64,000 nucleotides of DNA from assembly GCA_913055155.1 (NCBI GenBank), contig CAJXJR010000015.1:1-64000 (forward strand). Direction: 5' to 3'. The position numbers and the translations under genes are program-made. This DNA comes from an uncultured Erythrobacter sp. Its GTDB lineage: Bacteria; Pseudomonadota; Alphaproteobacteria; Sphingomonadales; Sphingomonadaceae. The notes below the pieces were generated by a model. That model searched no databases. It saw only the letters and a program-made list of their open reading frames with translations, and was not told where the DNA came from. Below, one piece after another: positions 38,987-47,621 of the stretch (the first letter of the stretch is position 1; every line of letters starts with the position of its first letter).

Positions 38987-40201
38987 CTAGCCCTCGTCCT
39001 CCAGCACCGCAGCCATCGGCGTCGTGCGCGGCAGCGACTGGAAATCCTGCTGCTCTGCCCCGGGCACCGGCTTGCTGACCGCCGCGCGCCACAGGCCGAA
39101 CAGCGATGCGGCCACCGCCACCGCGCCAATCGCGCCGAACAGTCCCGGCGGGCCCAGTGTGGCCATGGCCACCGATCCCGCCATCGGCCCCATCGCCGCG
39201 CCCACCGAATAAACCAGCACGAGCCCGCTGCTCGCGCCCACGCGCTCGCTTTCGTCCAGGTGGTCGTTCGAATGGGCGACGCACAATGGATAGAGCGCGA
39301 AGGCAAAGCCGCCGAACAGCGCCCCGATAGCAAAGATCGCCACGGGCTCGCGCACCAGCGCCAGGGCAGCACACAGCACCGCGGTGGCCAGCATGCTGGC
39401 ATTGATGACGCGGCGACGGTCGAACCGGTCGGACAGGCGACCCAGCGGGTATTGCAGCACCACGCCGCCGGAGATCACGCAGGAGGTGAATAGCGCCACC
39501 TGGCTCAGCGGCAGGCCCACGCGCTGCACGAACACCGCGCCCAGCGCATAGAACGCACCCAGCATGATGCCTGTCGCCAGCGTACCGACGATGCCCAGCG
39601 GTGAAACGGCATAGAGCCGCTTCAACGAGAAGGCGGTAACCTCCTCCATGATCGGCTGCTCGATCTTCGTCAGCACCACGGGCAGCACCGACAGGGACAG
39701 CAGCACGGCAGAAGCCATGAACGGCAGCGCGGGCGCATTGTCGCCCAGGTTCAGCAGGAACTGCCCCACCGCCTGCCCGGCGTAGAGCGCGATCATGTAG
39801 GCCGCCAGGATCGCGCTGCGGTTGTCGGGCCGGGCCACGCGATTGAGCCAGGACTCGAGGCAGACGAACACCCCGCTCATCACGAAACCGTCGGCAAAGC
39901 GCAGCACGGTCCACACGGCGGCATTGTCGATGATGGCGTAGGACAGCGAACTGGCGGAGTAGAAGGAGACGAAGGCGGCAAAGGCACGGATATGGCCAAC
40001 CCGCCCGATCAGCGGCGCGACCTTGAGCGCACCCAGCGTCAGCCCGGCGAAGTAACTGGTGGCCACAAGGCCGATCAGCAGCGCGCTGTGCCCGGTCTGC
40101 TCCAGTCGCACGGCGATCAGGGTGGACAGGAAGCCGCTGCCCGCCATCAACACGAAAATCGCCACCAGCAGGGTGCGCACCGAGTTGAGCGAGGTCATCA
40201 T
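38987..40201 (-). CDS. MFS transporter (YcaD-like)
   Basis: Major facilitator permease of 404 aa with about 12 transmembrane segments. Seen: SYFAGLTLGAL, RFADGFVMSGVFVCLESWLN, VLQYPLGRLSDRFDRRR (the loop 8-9 signature) and GGFAFALYPLCVAHSNDHL, a set that matches the YcaD family. Substrate unknown. Two adjacent ATGs at 40201 and 40198 can both start it. It converges with the MBL hydrolase gene, 6 bases apart. Confidence 0.8.
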   Translation of the reverse strand: MMTSLNSVRTLLVAIFVLMAGSGFLSTLIAVRLEQTGHSALLIGLVATSYFAGLTLGALKVAPLIGRVGHIRAFAAFVSFYSASSLSYAIIDNAAVWTVLRFADGFVMSGVFVCLESWLNRVARPDNRSAILAAYMIALYAGQAVGQFLLNLGDNAPALPFMASAVLLSLSVLPVVLTKIEQPIMEEVTAFSLKRLYAVSPLGIVGTLATGIMLGAFYALGAVFVQRVGLPLSQVALFTSCVISGGVVLQYPLGRLSDRFDRRRVINASMLATAVLCAALALVREPVAIFAIGALFGGFAFALYPLCVAHSNDHLDESERVGASSGLVLVYSVGAAMGPMAGSVAMATLGPPGLFGAIGAVAVAASLFGLWRAAVSKPVPGAEQQDFQSLPRTTPMAAVLEDEG

Positions 40202-40294
40202 GATTCGCGCCCCTAGTCGTCTTGCCGGCGCTACGCCAGAGCAGGATTGCCCCGCATGGTGGACTCGGCGCTGCAGCGCGCCTAGGCCCCGCCG

Positions 40295-40639
40295 ATGACG
40301 CAAATCGGCTTCGACGACTTCATGGCGGTGGATATCCGCTGCGGCACGGTAACCGACGCGCAGCCTTTTCCTGAGGCACGCAAGCCCGCGATCAAGCTGT
40401 GGGTGGATTTCGGCGCGGATCTGGGCGTGCGCAAAAGCTCCGCGCAGATCACCGATCACTACACGCCCGAAGGGCTGAAGGGACGCAAGGTCATGGCCGT
40501 CGTGAACTTCCCGCCGCGCCAGATCGGGCCGTTCATGTCCGAAGTGCTGGTGCTGGGCTTTCCCGATGCGGCCGGCGCGATCGTGCTGGCAAGGCCGGAC
40601 GCAGGGCTGGACCTGCCCGATGGCGCACGGCTGGCCTAG
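40295..40639 (+). CDS. CsaA-like tRNA-binding-domain protein
   Basis: Single OB-fold protein, 114 aa. Seen: DIRCGTVTDAQPFPEARKPAIKLWVDFG, AQITDHYTPEGLKGRKVMAVVNFPPRQIGPFMSEVLVLG, matching the free-standing tRNA-binding (EMAP/MetG C-terminal) domain of CsaA, a proposed chaperone or RNA-binding dimer. The stop overlaps the convergent sulfotransferase stop by 4 bases. Confidence 0.88.
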   Translation: MTQIGFDDFMAVDIRCGTVTDAQPFPEARKPAIKLWVDFGADLGVRKSSAQITDHYTPEGLKGRKVMAVVNFPPRQIGPFMSEVLVLGFPDAAGAIVLARPDAGLDLPDGARLA

Positions 40640-42588
40640 GGCTCGATCCCCAGCGCCGCACGCAGGTCGCCCAACCACGGGTCGAAGGGCACCCATGCGC
40701 CCTGCCCCTTGCGGTTGATCGGCTGGCGCACCTGTTCGCTGCTGGCTGTACGCACGGCGCGGTCGGTCTTGTGGAACTGCAGGCACGCATCTTCGAACTC
40801 CAGCCCGCAATGGTCCAGCATGCGGCGGATCTGCCCTTCGGGGTCGTCCAGCACGTCTTCGTGCTGCACGCGCAGCACCTTGCCCGGCAGCACTTCGTCC
40901 CAGTGCTGCATCAGGTCGACATAGTCGGCGTAATAGCGCCCGATCTCGGTCAGGCCGTAGGTAAATTCCTGCCCCTCGGCGAACAGCTGCTTGAAGCCGG
41001 AAAAGCAGCAATCCATCGGCGCGCGGCGGGCATCGATGATCTTGGCATTGGGCAGGATCAGGTGGATCAGGCCGATGTGGCGGAAGTTGTTCGGCATCTT
41101 GTCGATGAAGAACGGCGCGCCCTGCCGGTGGACCATGGTGTTCTCGATGTACTGCCGGCCGAAGGTCTCCAGCTGCTCTGCCGAAAGGTCGTGCAGCACC
41201 TGCGGGTAGAGCGATTGCCCGGCCTTGCGCCCGCGCAGCCGGTGGGCCAGCGCCAAGATGTCGGGCAGCTCCAGCGTGCCATCGACCTGTGAATGGCTGG
41301 CCAGGACCTGCTCCAGCAGCGTCGATCCCGCGCGTGGCAGGCCAAGGATGAAGATCGGGTCGGGCGCCTTGTGCCCTGCGCCCTCGTGCCTCGCGAACAG
41401 CTCCGCCGTGCAGGTCTCGCGCTGCTTCGCCAGTTCGGCGCTCATGGTGTCGGCGTCGTAACGGGTCTGTGCGCGCTTCAGCGCGTTGCCACGCTCGTAA
41501 TTGCGGAAGCTGGCTTCGTAGTCCTTGCGGTCCTCGTGCGCCTTGCCCAGCGCGAAGGACAGGTGGACCCGGTCCATGAAGGCAAGGTCGGGCCGCGCCA
41601 CCTGCTCTTCCATCCGCGCCATTTCGTCTTCGGTGAAGCGATAGGTCTTCAGGTTCGCCAGCGCATACCAGGCATCGCCGTGGTCGGGCTTTGCGGCAAA
41701 GGCGGCGCGGTAGCTTTCGATGGCCTTGTCGGTCTCGCCAGTGGTCTTCAGCGCGTGGCCGCGGCTGGTCAGCGTGGCGGGATCGTTCGGTACCTTTTCC
41801 AGCACCTGCTCGAATAGGGCAAAGGCGCGTTCGTAGTCGCCGGTCTGCATCGATTCGATGGCGAGATGCGACTGGAACAGCGGGTTTGCAGGATCGCTTT
41901 CGTAGAGGCTTTCCGCCTCCTCGCGCGCGCGCTCGAACTTCTGCCGGCGACGCAGGGCATCGATGTAGTCGAGCCGCACCTGCACGTTCTCCGGCTCGAA
42001 CATGGCCGCGCTTTCCAGCAGGAATTCGGCATCGTCCATAATGCCCAGCTTCACCCCGATCTGCGCCAGCAGCCGCATGCCTTCCACGTTCTTCGGGTTG
42101 GCGCGCAGGAAGTGGCGGCAGATTTCCTCTGCCCGCAGGATACGCCCTTCGTGCAGGTGATGGGTGACGGCGACCAGTTCGCGCGGCAGGCTGGCAATGC
42201 GCTGCGCCTGGGCCGCAGCCTGACGGGATTCGCTGCCCATTTGCAGCTCTGCCAGTGCCCGCCAGCTGGCATCCAGCGCGGGGTTGAAGCGCACGGCACG
42301 CTGGTAGGCGGCAATCGCCTCTGCCGCCTTGCCTTGCGCGCGGGCAAGGTGCCCGGCCTCCTGCCAGGCGCGACCATATTCGGGCATGGCGGCGTGCAGC
42401 CGGGCCAGCATGTCCGATGCCTCGGCGTGCCGGTTCAGGTATCGCAGCGCGACAGCGGCCATGTACAGCGCCTCGCCATCACCGGGGTCGGCGGTCACCA
42501 GTGGATCGACCAGCGCCAGACCCCGCGGGAAATCGCCTGCCTGCATCGCCTTTTGCGCCAGCGCCAGTTGTTCGTCGCGATCATTCAT
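40636..42588 (-). CDS. TPR-sulfotransferase fusion protein
   Basis: 650-aa protein: N-terminal tetratricopeptide repeats over about 380 residues, then a sulfotransferase domain. Seen: repeat units such as ALYMAAVALRYLNRHAEAS and AIAAYQRAVRFNPALD; the PAPS loop ILGLPRAGSTLLEQVLASH; a 3'-phosphate region RRAPMDCCFSGFKQ; and the C-terminal WVPFDPWLGDLRAALG. This layout is common in proteobacteria, and the acceptor is not known. It is probably cytoplasmic since no signal peptide is present. Confidence 0.85.
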   Translation of the reverse strand: MNDRDEQLALAQKAMQAGDFPRGLALVDPLVTADPGDGEALYMAAVALRYLNRHAEASDMLARLHAAMPEYGRAWQEAGHLARAQGKAAEAIAAYQRAVRFNPALDASWRALAELQMGSESRQAAAQAQRIASLPRELVAVTHHLHEGRILRAEEICRHFLRANPKNVEGMRLLAQIGVKLGIMDDAEFLLESAAMFEPENVQVRLDYIDALRRRQKFERAREEAESLYESDPANPLFQSHLAIESMQTGDYERAFALFEQVLEKVPNDPATLTSRGHALKTTGETDKAIESYRAAFAAKPDHGDAWYALANLKTYRFTEDEMARMEEQVARPDLAFMDRVHLSFALGKAHEDRKDYEASFRNYERGNALKRAQTRYDADTMSAELAKQRETCTAELFARHEGAGHKAPDPIFILGLPRAGSTLLEQVLASHSQVDGTLELPDILALAHRLRGRKAGQSLYPQVLHDLSAEQLETFGRQYIENTMVHRQGAPFFIDKMPNNFRHIGLIHLILPNAKIIDARRAPMDCCFSGFKQLFAEGQEFTYGLTEIGRYYADYVDLMQHWDEVLPGKVLRVQHEDVLDDPEGQIRRMLDHCGLEFEDACLQFHKTDRAVRTASSEQVRQPINRKGQGAWVPFDPWLGDLRAALGIEP

Positions 42589-42627
42589 GGGTGCGCCCTA
42601 TCAAAGCAAGACTGCACATACAAAACA

Positions 42628-42656
42628 GCGGGGGCGAACCGCTGGTTCACCCCCGC
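42628..42656 (-). terminator. intrinsic terminator of the TonB receptor gene
   Basis: A 13-pair stem with one mismatch (GCGGGGGCGAACC / GGTTCACCCCCGC) and a 3-base loop. On the minus strand it is followed by CTGTTTTGT, and it lies 26 bases beyond the stop of the TonB-dependent receptor, so it should end that transcript. Confidence 0.75.
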
Positions 42657-42682
42657 CGCATTGGTTTCGTGCGTGGACCGGA

Positions 42683-45334
42683 TCAGTAGTCGTAGGAGAC
42701 CCGCACACCCACCGTCAGCGGACGGTTGGTGGTGATGCGTGCCCGGTCGTTGACGAAGTTGCCCGAGATCTGCGCCCGTTCGTCGAATAGGTTCTCGCCA
42801 TAGACCTCGAAGCGCCACTGGTCGGCCACCACACCGGCGGAAAGATCGACCACGGCATAGCTGTCGAGACGCAGCTTGTTGATCTCGATGATGTCGGTGA
42901 ACTTCGATGCCGAATAGGTCAGCTGCGGCTGGATATAGGCTTCCAGCGTGTTCGACAGGTCCCATTCGTAGCGCACGCGCACATTGCCCTGGAATTCCGG
43001 GGCAAAGGCCAGCGGTTCTCCCACCACCACGTCGTTGGTCGGGGTCAGCACTTCGGTGATCTCGGTATCGAGGATCGAGAAGGCACCCGCCACGGTCAGG
43101 CCGGGAACGGCATAGGGCGCGATGGTGAAGTCTGCCTCGAGACCATAGATCTCTGCATTCGCCGCGTTGTCCGAGAAGAACAGGTTGGTGATGCTGGGAT
43201 CGAAGATGGTCGTCTGCAGGCGGCTGATATCGACATAGAAGGCCGAGCCGTTGAAGCGCAGCTGGCCGCCGACCAGGTCAAGCTTCCAGCCCAGTTCGTA
43301 GTTCTGCACCTCGTCGGTTTCGAGCTCGAACGGCACGGTGAAACCGGCGCCGTTGGTGGCACCACCCGGACGGTTCAGCAAGCCCGGACGGAAGCCTTCC
43401 GAATAGGTCGCGTAGAACAGCGTGTCGGGCGTGGGCGTAACCTGCAGCGTGCCCTTGTAGATCACGCCATCGGTCTGCGCCGTATCCGGCGCGCGCACCG
43501 CGTTGAACACCTGCTGGGCCTGGGTGGCGGAGAGACCGGCATCCTGGATATCCTGCAGGCTGTCTGCGGTGGTGAAGGTCTGCCGCAGCGCGGCGTTACA
43601 GCTGTTGATGAAGGTATAGCTGCCGTCGCCATCGTACAGGTCGTTCAGGTCCGTACCGAAGGCATTGGCATCCTGCGCCGCGCCCGAGTTACAGAACGAA
43701 CCGTTGGCGCTGCCTTCGAAATCGACCTCGATATCGTAGTAGCGCGCACCCAGCGTGATGGTCAGCAGGTCAGGCACGATATCGAAGCTGGCTTCGCCGA
43801 AGATGCCGATCTGTTCGTCCGTGCGACGGATGTCGTTGCGGAAGATGGTATCGGCGGGGAACGGCCCCGGATCGGTATTGAAACCGGGCTGCGGGAAGTT
43901 CGGCGCAAAGGGGCCGAACGGCTGCGCGATCACGTTGCCGGGATAGTTGAAGTCGTTGCGCTCCTTCAGCTCCAGGTCGGAATAGAAGCCGCCGGCGGTG
44001 GCGCGCACGCGCCAGTCGTCAGGCGTGCTGAAGCGCAGCTCCTGCGTGAACACGGTCGTGTCGCTGTCCGACGTGACATAGAGGTTGGGCGGCTGGCAGG
44101 TGCCGCTGGGATCGGCGGAACCGGGATAGCTGACCGAGCCGTCGCAGATGTAGTAGGGCAGGTACTGGCCGACGAACAGGTAGTCCGAATAGTCGACCCG
44201 CTGCTGCGTTTCGCGATCGGTGTAGGCACCGGTGTAAACCACGTCGAGCATGGCCAGGCGACCTTCGACGGTCCAGCTGGTGTTGCTGAAATTGTCTTCC
44301 AGGCGATCGTCCTCGAAGCGCTGGATTTCCAGGTCGTCGAGCCCGCCCAGTTCCGGATCGGCGAAGAACACGCCGTCGCTTTCCAGGCTCTGGCGCGAAT
44401 GGGCCAGGGTGATGGTCCAGTCGGGAGTGACCTCCCACAGCGCGGTGGCGCGGAAACCGGCATAGGTGGTGTCGTTGAAGTTGTCTTCGACAAGGCCGGA
44501 GTTGTTGGTTTCAAGGAAGGTCACGTTCGACAGGTCGGCCGTGCTCTGGAAACCCGCGCGCAGGGCGCTGACCGGCACGCCGTTCGCACGCACGGTGCCT
44601 TCCGGACGGAAACGGGCGCTTTCGCTGGCATCGCGAGTGCCCTGGACGTTGTCGATATAGCCGCCCTGGTGATCGAGGTAGGCCACGCCGCGCACGGCCA
44701 GCGTATCGGTCACCGGCACGTTCAGCATCACCTCGGTCTTGTACGAGGTTTCACCACCGTTGGTGAAGCTGACGCCAGCGCTGGCACCGGCATCGAAACC
44801 GGCAAGGCTGGGCTTGTTGGTGATGAGGCGAACCACGCCGGCCTGCGAGCTGGCGCCGAACAGCGTGCCCTGCGGACCCGACAGCACCTCGATACGGGCA
44901 AGGTCGGCAGCGTAGACGTCGAGGTTACGACCCGGCTGCGCCAGCGGTTGCTCGTCGAGGTACATGGCGACGTTGGGCGCAAGGCCGGCAACGCCTGCGG
45001 TCGTCAGGTTCGGCGTGGTGGATGCCAGGCCGCGGATGTAGATGGTCGACTGGCCCGGACCACTGCCGCCCGCGGTAACCGTGGGCAGCTGCTCGAGATA
45101 GTCCTCGAACGTGTCGATGTTGAGCTCTTCCAGCCCTTCCTCACCGAGTGCCTGCACGGAAACCGGCACGTCCTGCAGGTCTTCCTGGCGCTTGGTCGCG
45201 GTAACGACGATGGTGCCCACACCGCCCTGGCGCGCTGCAGGCGCCGCCTCGATTGCGGTGTCCTGCGCCATGGCAGGCGATGCGAGGGCAATGGCAAGCG
45301 CGCCGATCGACGCGCCGCTGGTATATTTCGACAT
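42683..45334 (-). CDS. TonB-dependent receptor, substrate unknown
   Basis: Outer-membrane beta-barrel importer of 883 aa. Seen: signal peptide ending SPAMAQD, an N-terminal TonB-box-like stretch with VVTATKRQEDLQDVPVSV, a plug domain with IYIRGL, ARIEVLSGPQGTLFGASS and GVVRLITNKP, and a 22-strand barrel ending in GVRVSYDY with a terminal aromatic. The ATKR-LQDVPVSV type is very frequent in sphingomonads and is usually for plant- or pollutant-derived organics rather than siderophores. The promoter region carries the features described at 45335-45703. Confidence 0.9.
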   Translation of the reverse strand: MSKYTSGASIGALAIALASPAMAQDTAIEAAPAARQGGVGTIVVTATKRQEDLQDVPVSVQALGEEGLEELNIDTFEDYLEQLPTVTAGGSGPGQSTIYIRGLASTTPNLTTAGVAGLAPNVAMYLDEQPLAQPGRNLDVYAADLARIEVLSGPQGTLFGASSQAGVVRLITNKPSLAGFDAGASAGVSFTNGGETSYKTEVMLNVPVTDTLAVRGVAYLDHQGGYIDNVQGTRDASESARFRPEGTVRANGVPVSALRAGFQSTADLSNVTFLETNNSGLVEDNFNDTTYAGFRATALWEVTPDWTITLAHSRQSLESDGVFFADPELGGLDDLEIQRFEDDRLEDNFSNTSWTVEGRLAMLDVVYTGAYTDRETQQRVDYSDYLFVGQYLPYYICDGSVSYPGSADPSGTCQPPNLYVTSDSDTTVFTQELRFSTPDDWRVRATAGGFYSDLELKERNDFNYPGNVIAQPFGPFAPNFPQPGFNTDPGPFPADTIFRNDIRRTDEQIGIFGEASFDIVPDLLTITLGARYYDIEVDFEGSANGSFCNSGAAQDANAFGTDLNDLYDGDGSYTFINSCNAALRQTFTTADSLQDIQDAGLSATQAQQVFNAVRAPDTAQTDGVIYKGTLQVTPTPDTLFYATYSEGFRPGLLNRPGGATNGAGFTVPFELETDEVQNYELGWKLDLVGGQLRFNGSAFYVDISRLQTTIFDPSITNLFFSDNAANAEIYGLEADFTIAPYAVPGLTVAGAFSILDTEITEVLTPTNDVVVGEPLAFAPEFQGNVRVRYEWDLSNTLEAYIQPQLTYSASKFTDIIEINKLRLDSYAVVDLSAGVVADQWRFEVYGENLFDERAQISGNFVNDRARITTNRPLTVGVRVSYDY

Positions 45335-45703
45335 TTATGGAATCCCCTTGGATGTCGCGTTTGCGATCACGCTGCGATTTTCACCAGCCGCATGATCGTA
45401 TAAAAAACGCGCGCGAAAGAATTTCGCGCGTCGGGGAGCGGATAGCGGGACTACTGCAGGGATTCCAGCGGACAGACGGAGTTTTTCGGGACTCCGACTT
45501 CACATGTTGCATAAGAACAACATTCAAATGAAGATCGCCGAATAGATCAAATGCTAATTTTATATCTATGCATTATAAGATGCAATGGTAATATATACTT
45601 ATTCAATAGGCAGAACGGCGAAGCTCTAACTCAAGCACAAGGCAAGTCTTGAGAAATTTGTTGGAAGCCTCCCCGGATTCGCTCTTGAGTTTTAGTGTAC
45701 GCG
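45335..45703. other. 369-base intergenic region, AT-rich, with several inverted repeats
   Basis: This is the longest gap in the window. From about 45535 to 45610 it is strikingly AT-rich against a GC-rich background. It holds TGCAT/ATGCA (45569-45584), CTCAAG/CTTGAG (45630-45653), CGGAGT-like/ACTCCG arms near 45480-45497, and GGAAGCCTC/GAGGCTTCC (45663-45671 and 45711-45719, the second arm inside the transporter gene). A strong terminator lies at 45402-45430. On the minus strand TATAAT occurs within the TGCAT repeat. I see no protein gene; the region could hold a small RNA or a regulated leader of the TonB receptor. Confidence 0.5.
45402..45430 (-). terminator. intrinsic terminator upstream of the TonB receptor
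   Basis: A perfect 9-pair stem (CGCGCGAAA / TTTCGCGCG, 45410-45418 and 45422-45430) with a 3-base loop, followed on the minus strand by a CGTTTTTT run. It lies 274 bases beyond the transporter stop and 68 bases before the receptor start, so it either ends a separate short transcript or attenuates the receptor transcript. Confidence 0.75.
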
Positions 45704-47401
45704 CTACTGCGAGGCTTCCCACTCCTCGCAGGCCTCGGCAGTACAGGGCACGCCGTGGCGCTTGCGGATGATGTCGAATACAATCGCCTTCACGATCGCA
45801 ATCGCCATCAGCGCCACCACCAGCGAGAACGGCAGGGCACCGATAATCATGGTGATGCGGATTGCATCGATCCCGCCGATGATGAGCATGGAGCCGACCA
45901 TGAAGGCCAACGCCGCGCCCCAGAACAGGATGTGGCGACGGCGCTGCCCGTCGGTTTCGCCCGCGCCGTTGATGGTGTTGACGATCAGGATGGCGCTGTC
46001 GGCGCTGGTGATGAGATAGGTCATCAGCAGCACTACCACGAGGCCGGAGACGATCGCCGCAAAGCCAGGGTCGAGCAACACGGCAAGCGTGGCGTAGAGC
46101 TGGTCGGATATGCCGGTGCTGACGATGCTGCCGCCTGCGGCCCCGCTCAGCTCCAGCTCGATCGCGGTGCCGCCCACCAGCGTCATCCACACAAAGCACA
46201 TCAGCGACGGCACCAGCAGCACGCCCAGCACGTACTCGCGCACCGTGCGCCCGCGCGAGATGCGGGCGATGAACATGCCCACGAACGGCGCAAAGGCAAT
46301 CCACCAGGCCCAGTAGAACACGCTCCAGTCGAGCTGCCACTGCACCAGCGCATCGCCCACCGGCGTACCACCCTGGAACAGCGTGAGCGCATTTTGCGGC
46401 AGGGTGCGCAGATAGTCGAACACGCCCACGCCCAGCAGCTCCAGCCCGTACAGGCCGGAACCGACCACGGCGAACAGCGCCAGCAGGGCGAAGGACAGGC
46501 CCATGTTGAGGTTGGAAAGCCACTTGATCCCCTTGCCCACGCCCGACAGCGCGCTGATGGTGGACGCCCCCACCAGCAACACCAGCGAGACGATGATGGC
46601 GGCAGGGGTGGAACCGCCCTCGTCCATCAACCATTCGCCCAGCCCCAACCGGTAAAGGCCGGCCACGAACTGCTCCACGCCAAAGCCCATGGTCACCGCC
46701 ACGCCCAGGATGGTGGCCACGACGGCAAAGATATCGACGACATGGCCGAAGCTGCCGGACATCACGCGACCGAACAACGGCGCGAGCGCAGAACGGATCG
46801 TCAGCGGCAGGTTGCGACGGTAAGCGACATAGCCGATGGCGAGGCCAACCAAGCCATATGTGCCCCAGGCTGCCAGCCCCCAGTGCAGGAAGGTGTAGAT
46901 ATAGGCAGGCCGCACCGCCTCCTCGCTCATCGGCTCCACCAGTCCGCGGATGATATCCGGGTTGTTCTGGAAATGGGCCAGCGGCTCGCCGGTGGAATAG
47001 GTCAGCATGCCGATGCCGATCCCTGCGCCGAACAGCATGGAAAACCAGCTGAAGCGGCCGAATTCCGGCTTTTCGCCCGGATTGCCGATGCGCAAGGTGC
47101 CCGATTGCGGCAGCACGGCCAGCCCCAGCGCCACCGCCATCACCGCTGCGACTAGGTAGACATACCATCCGGAAAAGGTTGCGATGATGGTGTTGTTGGC
47201 CGCCGACAGCGTCTCGTTCGCGCTGACCGGGAAGAAGATCGCCCACATGATGATGAGCGAGACGATGATCTTCGAAGGGATCGTCACCGCGCGGCTGAAC
47301 CCGTCGTAAAAGCCGCGGTCGTGCGTGTCGATCGGCAGGTCTACCAGCGGCGGGTCGATCGGGCTGTCGTCCGGCTTTGCCACTGGGACCTGCTGATTCA
47401 C
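45704..47401 (-). CDS. BCCT-family transporter
   Basis: Sodium- or proton-coupled transporter of betaine, choline or carnitine type, 565 aa, 12 TM segments. Seen: the glycine stretch GAGIGIGMLTYSTGEP in TM3 and the BCCT signature around WWIAFAPFVGMFIARISRGR in TM8. F370 replaces the Trp (BetP W377) of the usual WWxSW box, so the substrate may differ from betaine. I chose the GTG at 47401, preceded by AGGAG, since the product VNQQVPVAKPDD begins there; the frame is open further upstream without homology. Confidence 0.88.
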   Translation of the reverse strand: MNQQVPVAKPDDSPIDPPLVDLPIDTHDRGFYDGFSRAVTIPSKIIVSLIIMWAIFFPVSANETLSAANNTIIATFSGWYVYLVAAVMAVALGLAVLPQSGTLRIGNPGEKPEFGRFSWFSMLFGAGIGIGMLTYSTGEPLAHFQNNPDIIRGLVEPMSEEAVRPAYIYTFLHWGLAAWGTYGLVGLAIGYVAYRRNLPLTIRSALAPLFGRVMSGSFGHVVDIFAVVATILGVAVTMGFGVEQFVAGLYRLGLGEWLMDEGGSTPAAIIVSLVLLVGASTISALSGVGKGIKWLSNLNMGLSFALLALFAVVGSGLYGLELLGVGVFDYLRTLPQNALTLFQGGTPVGDALVQWQLDWSVFYWAWWIAFAPFVGMFIARISRGRTVREYVLGVLLVPSLMCFVWMTLVGGTAIELELSGAAGGSIVSTGISDQLYATLAVLLDPGFAAIVSGLVVVLLMTYLITSADSAILIVNTINGAGETDGQRRRHILFWGAALAFMVGSMLIIGGIDAIRITMIIGALPFSLVVALMAIAIVKAIVFDIIRKRHGVPCTAEACEEWEASQ

Positions 47402-47621
47402 TGTGCTGATGCTCCTGCCGTTTCGACAATGTCCGACGGTCACGCAGGCGGCATGCACGGGCACCGTCGATGATGGGATGAGGACAAAGCATAGGGACTT
47501 GGCATCACATTGCAAACGCCCCACATCGTGGGCGCCTGCCCGGAACACTCTCGCCAAAGCGCGTGTTGGTTCTATAAGCGCGGCAACCGCATACGCTGCC
47601 ACACGAAAACGGGGCCATAGA

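Noticed and set aside
45603-45703. Possible C-terminal extension or separate gene in an alternative minus-strand frame overlapping the BCCT gene
   Set aside because: The conserved BCCT frame ends at 45704; the other frame gives an arginine/histidine-rich shadow product.
47402-47621. Riboswitch or regulator site between the BCCT transporter and nadA
   Set aside because: Only a short imperfect hairpin (around CGCCCCAC/GTGGGCG) is seen, with no match to a known NAD-related riboswitch consensus.
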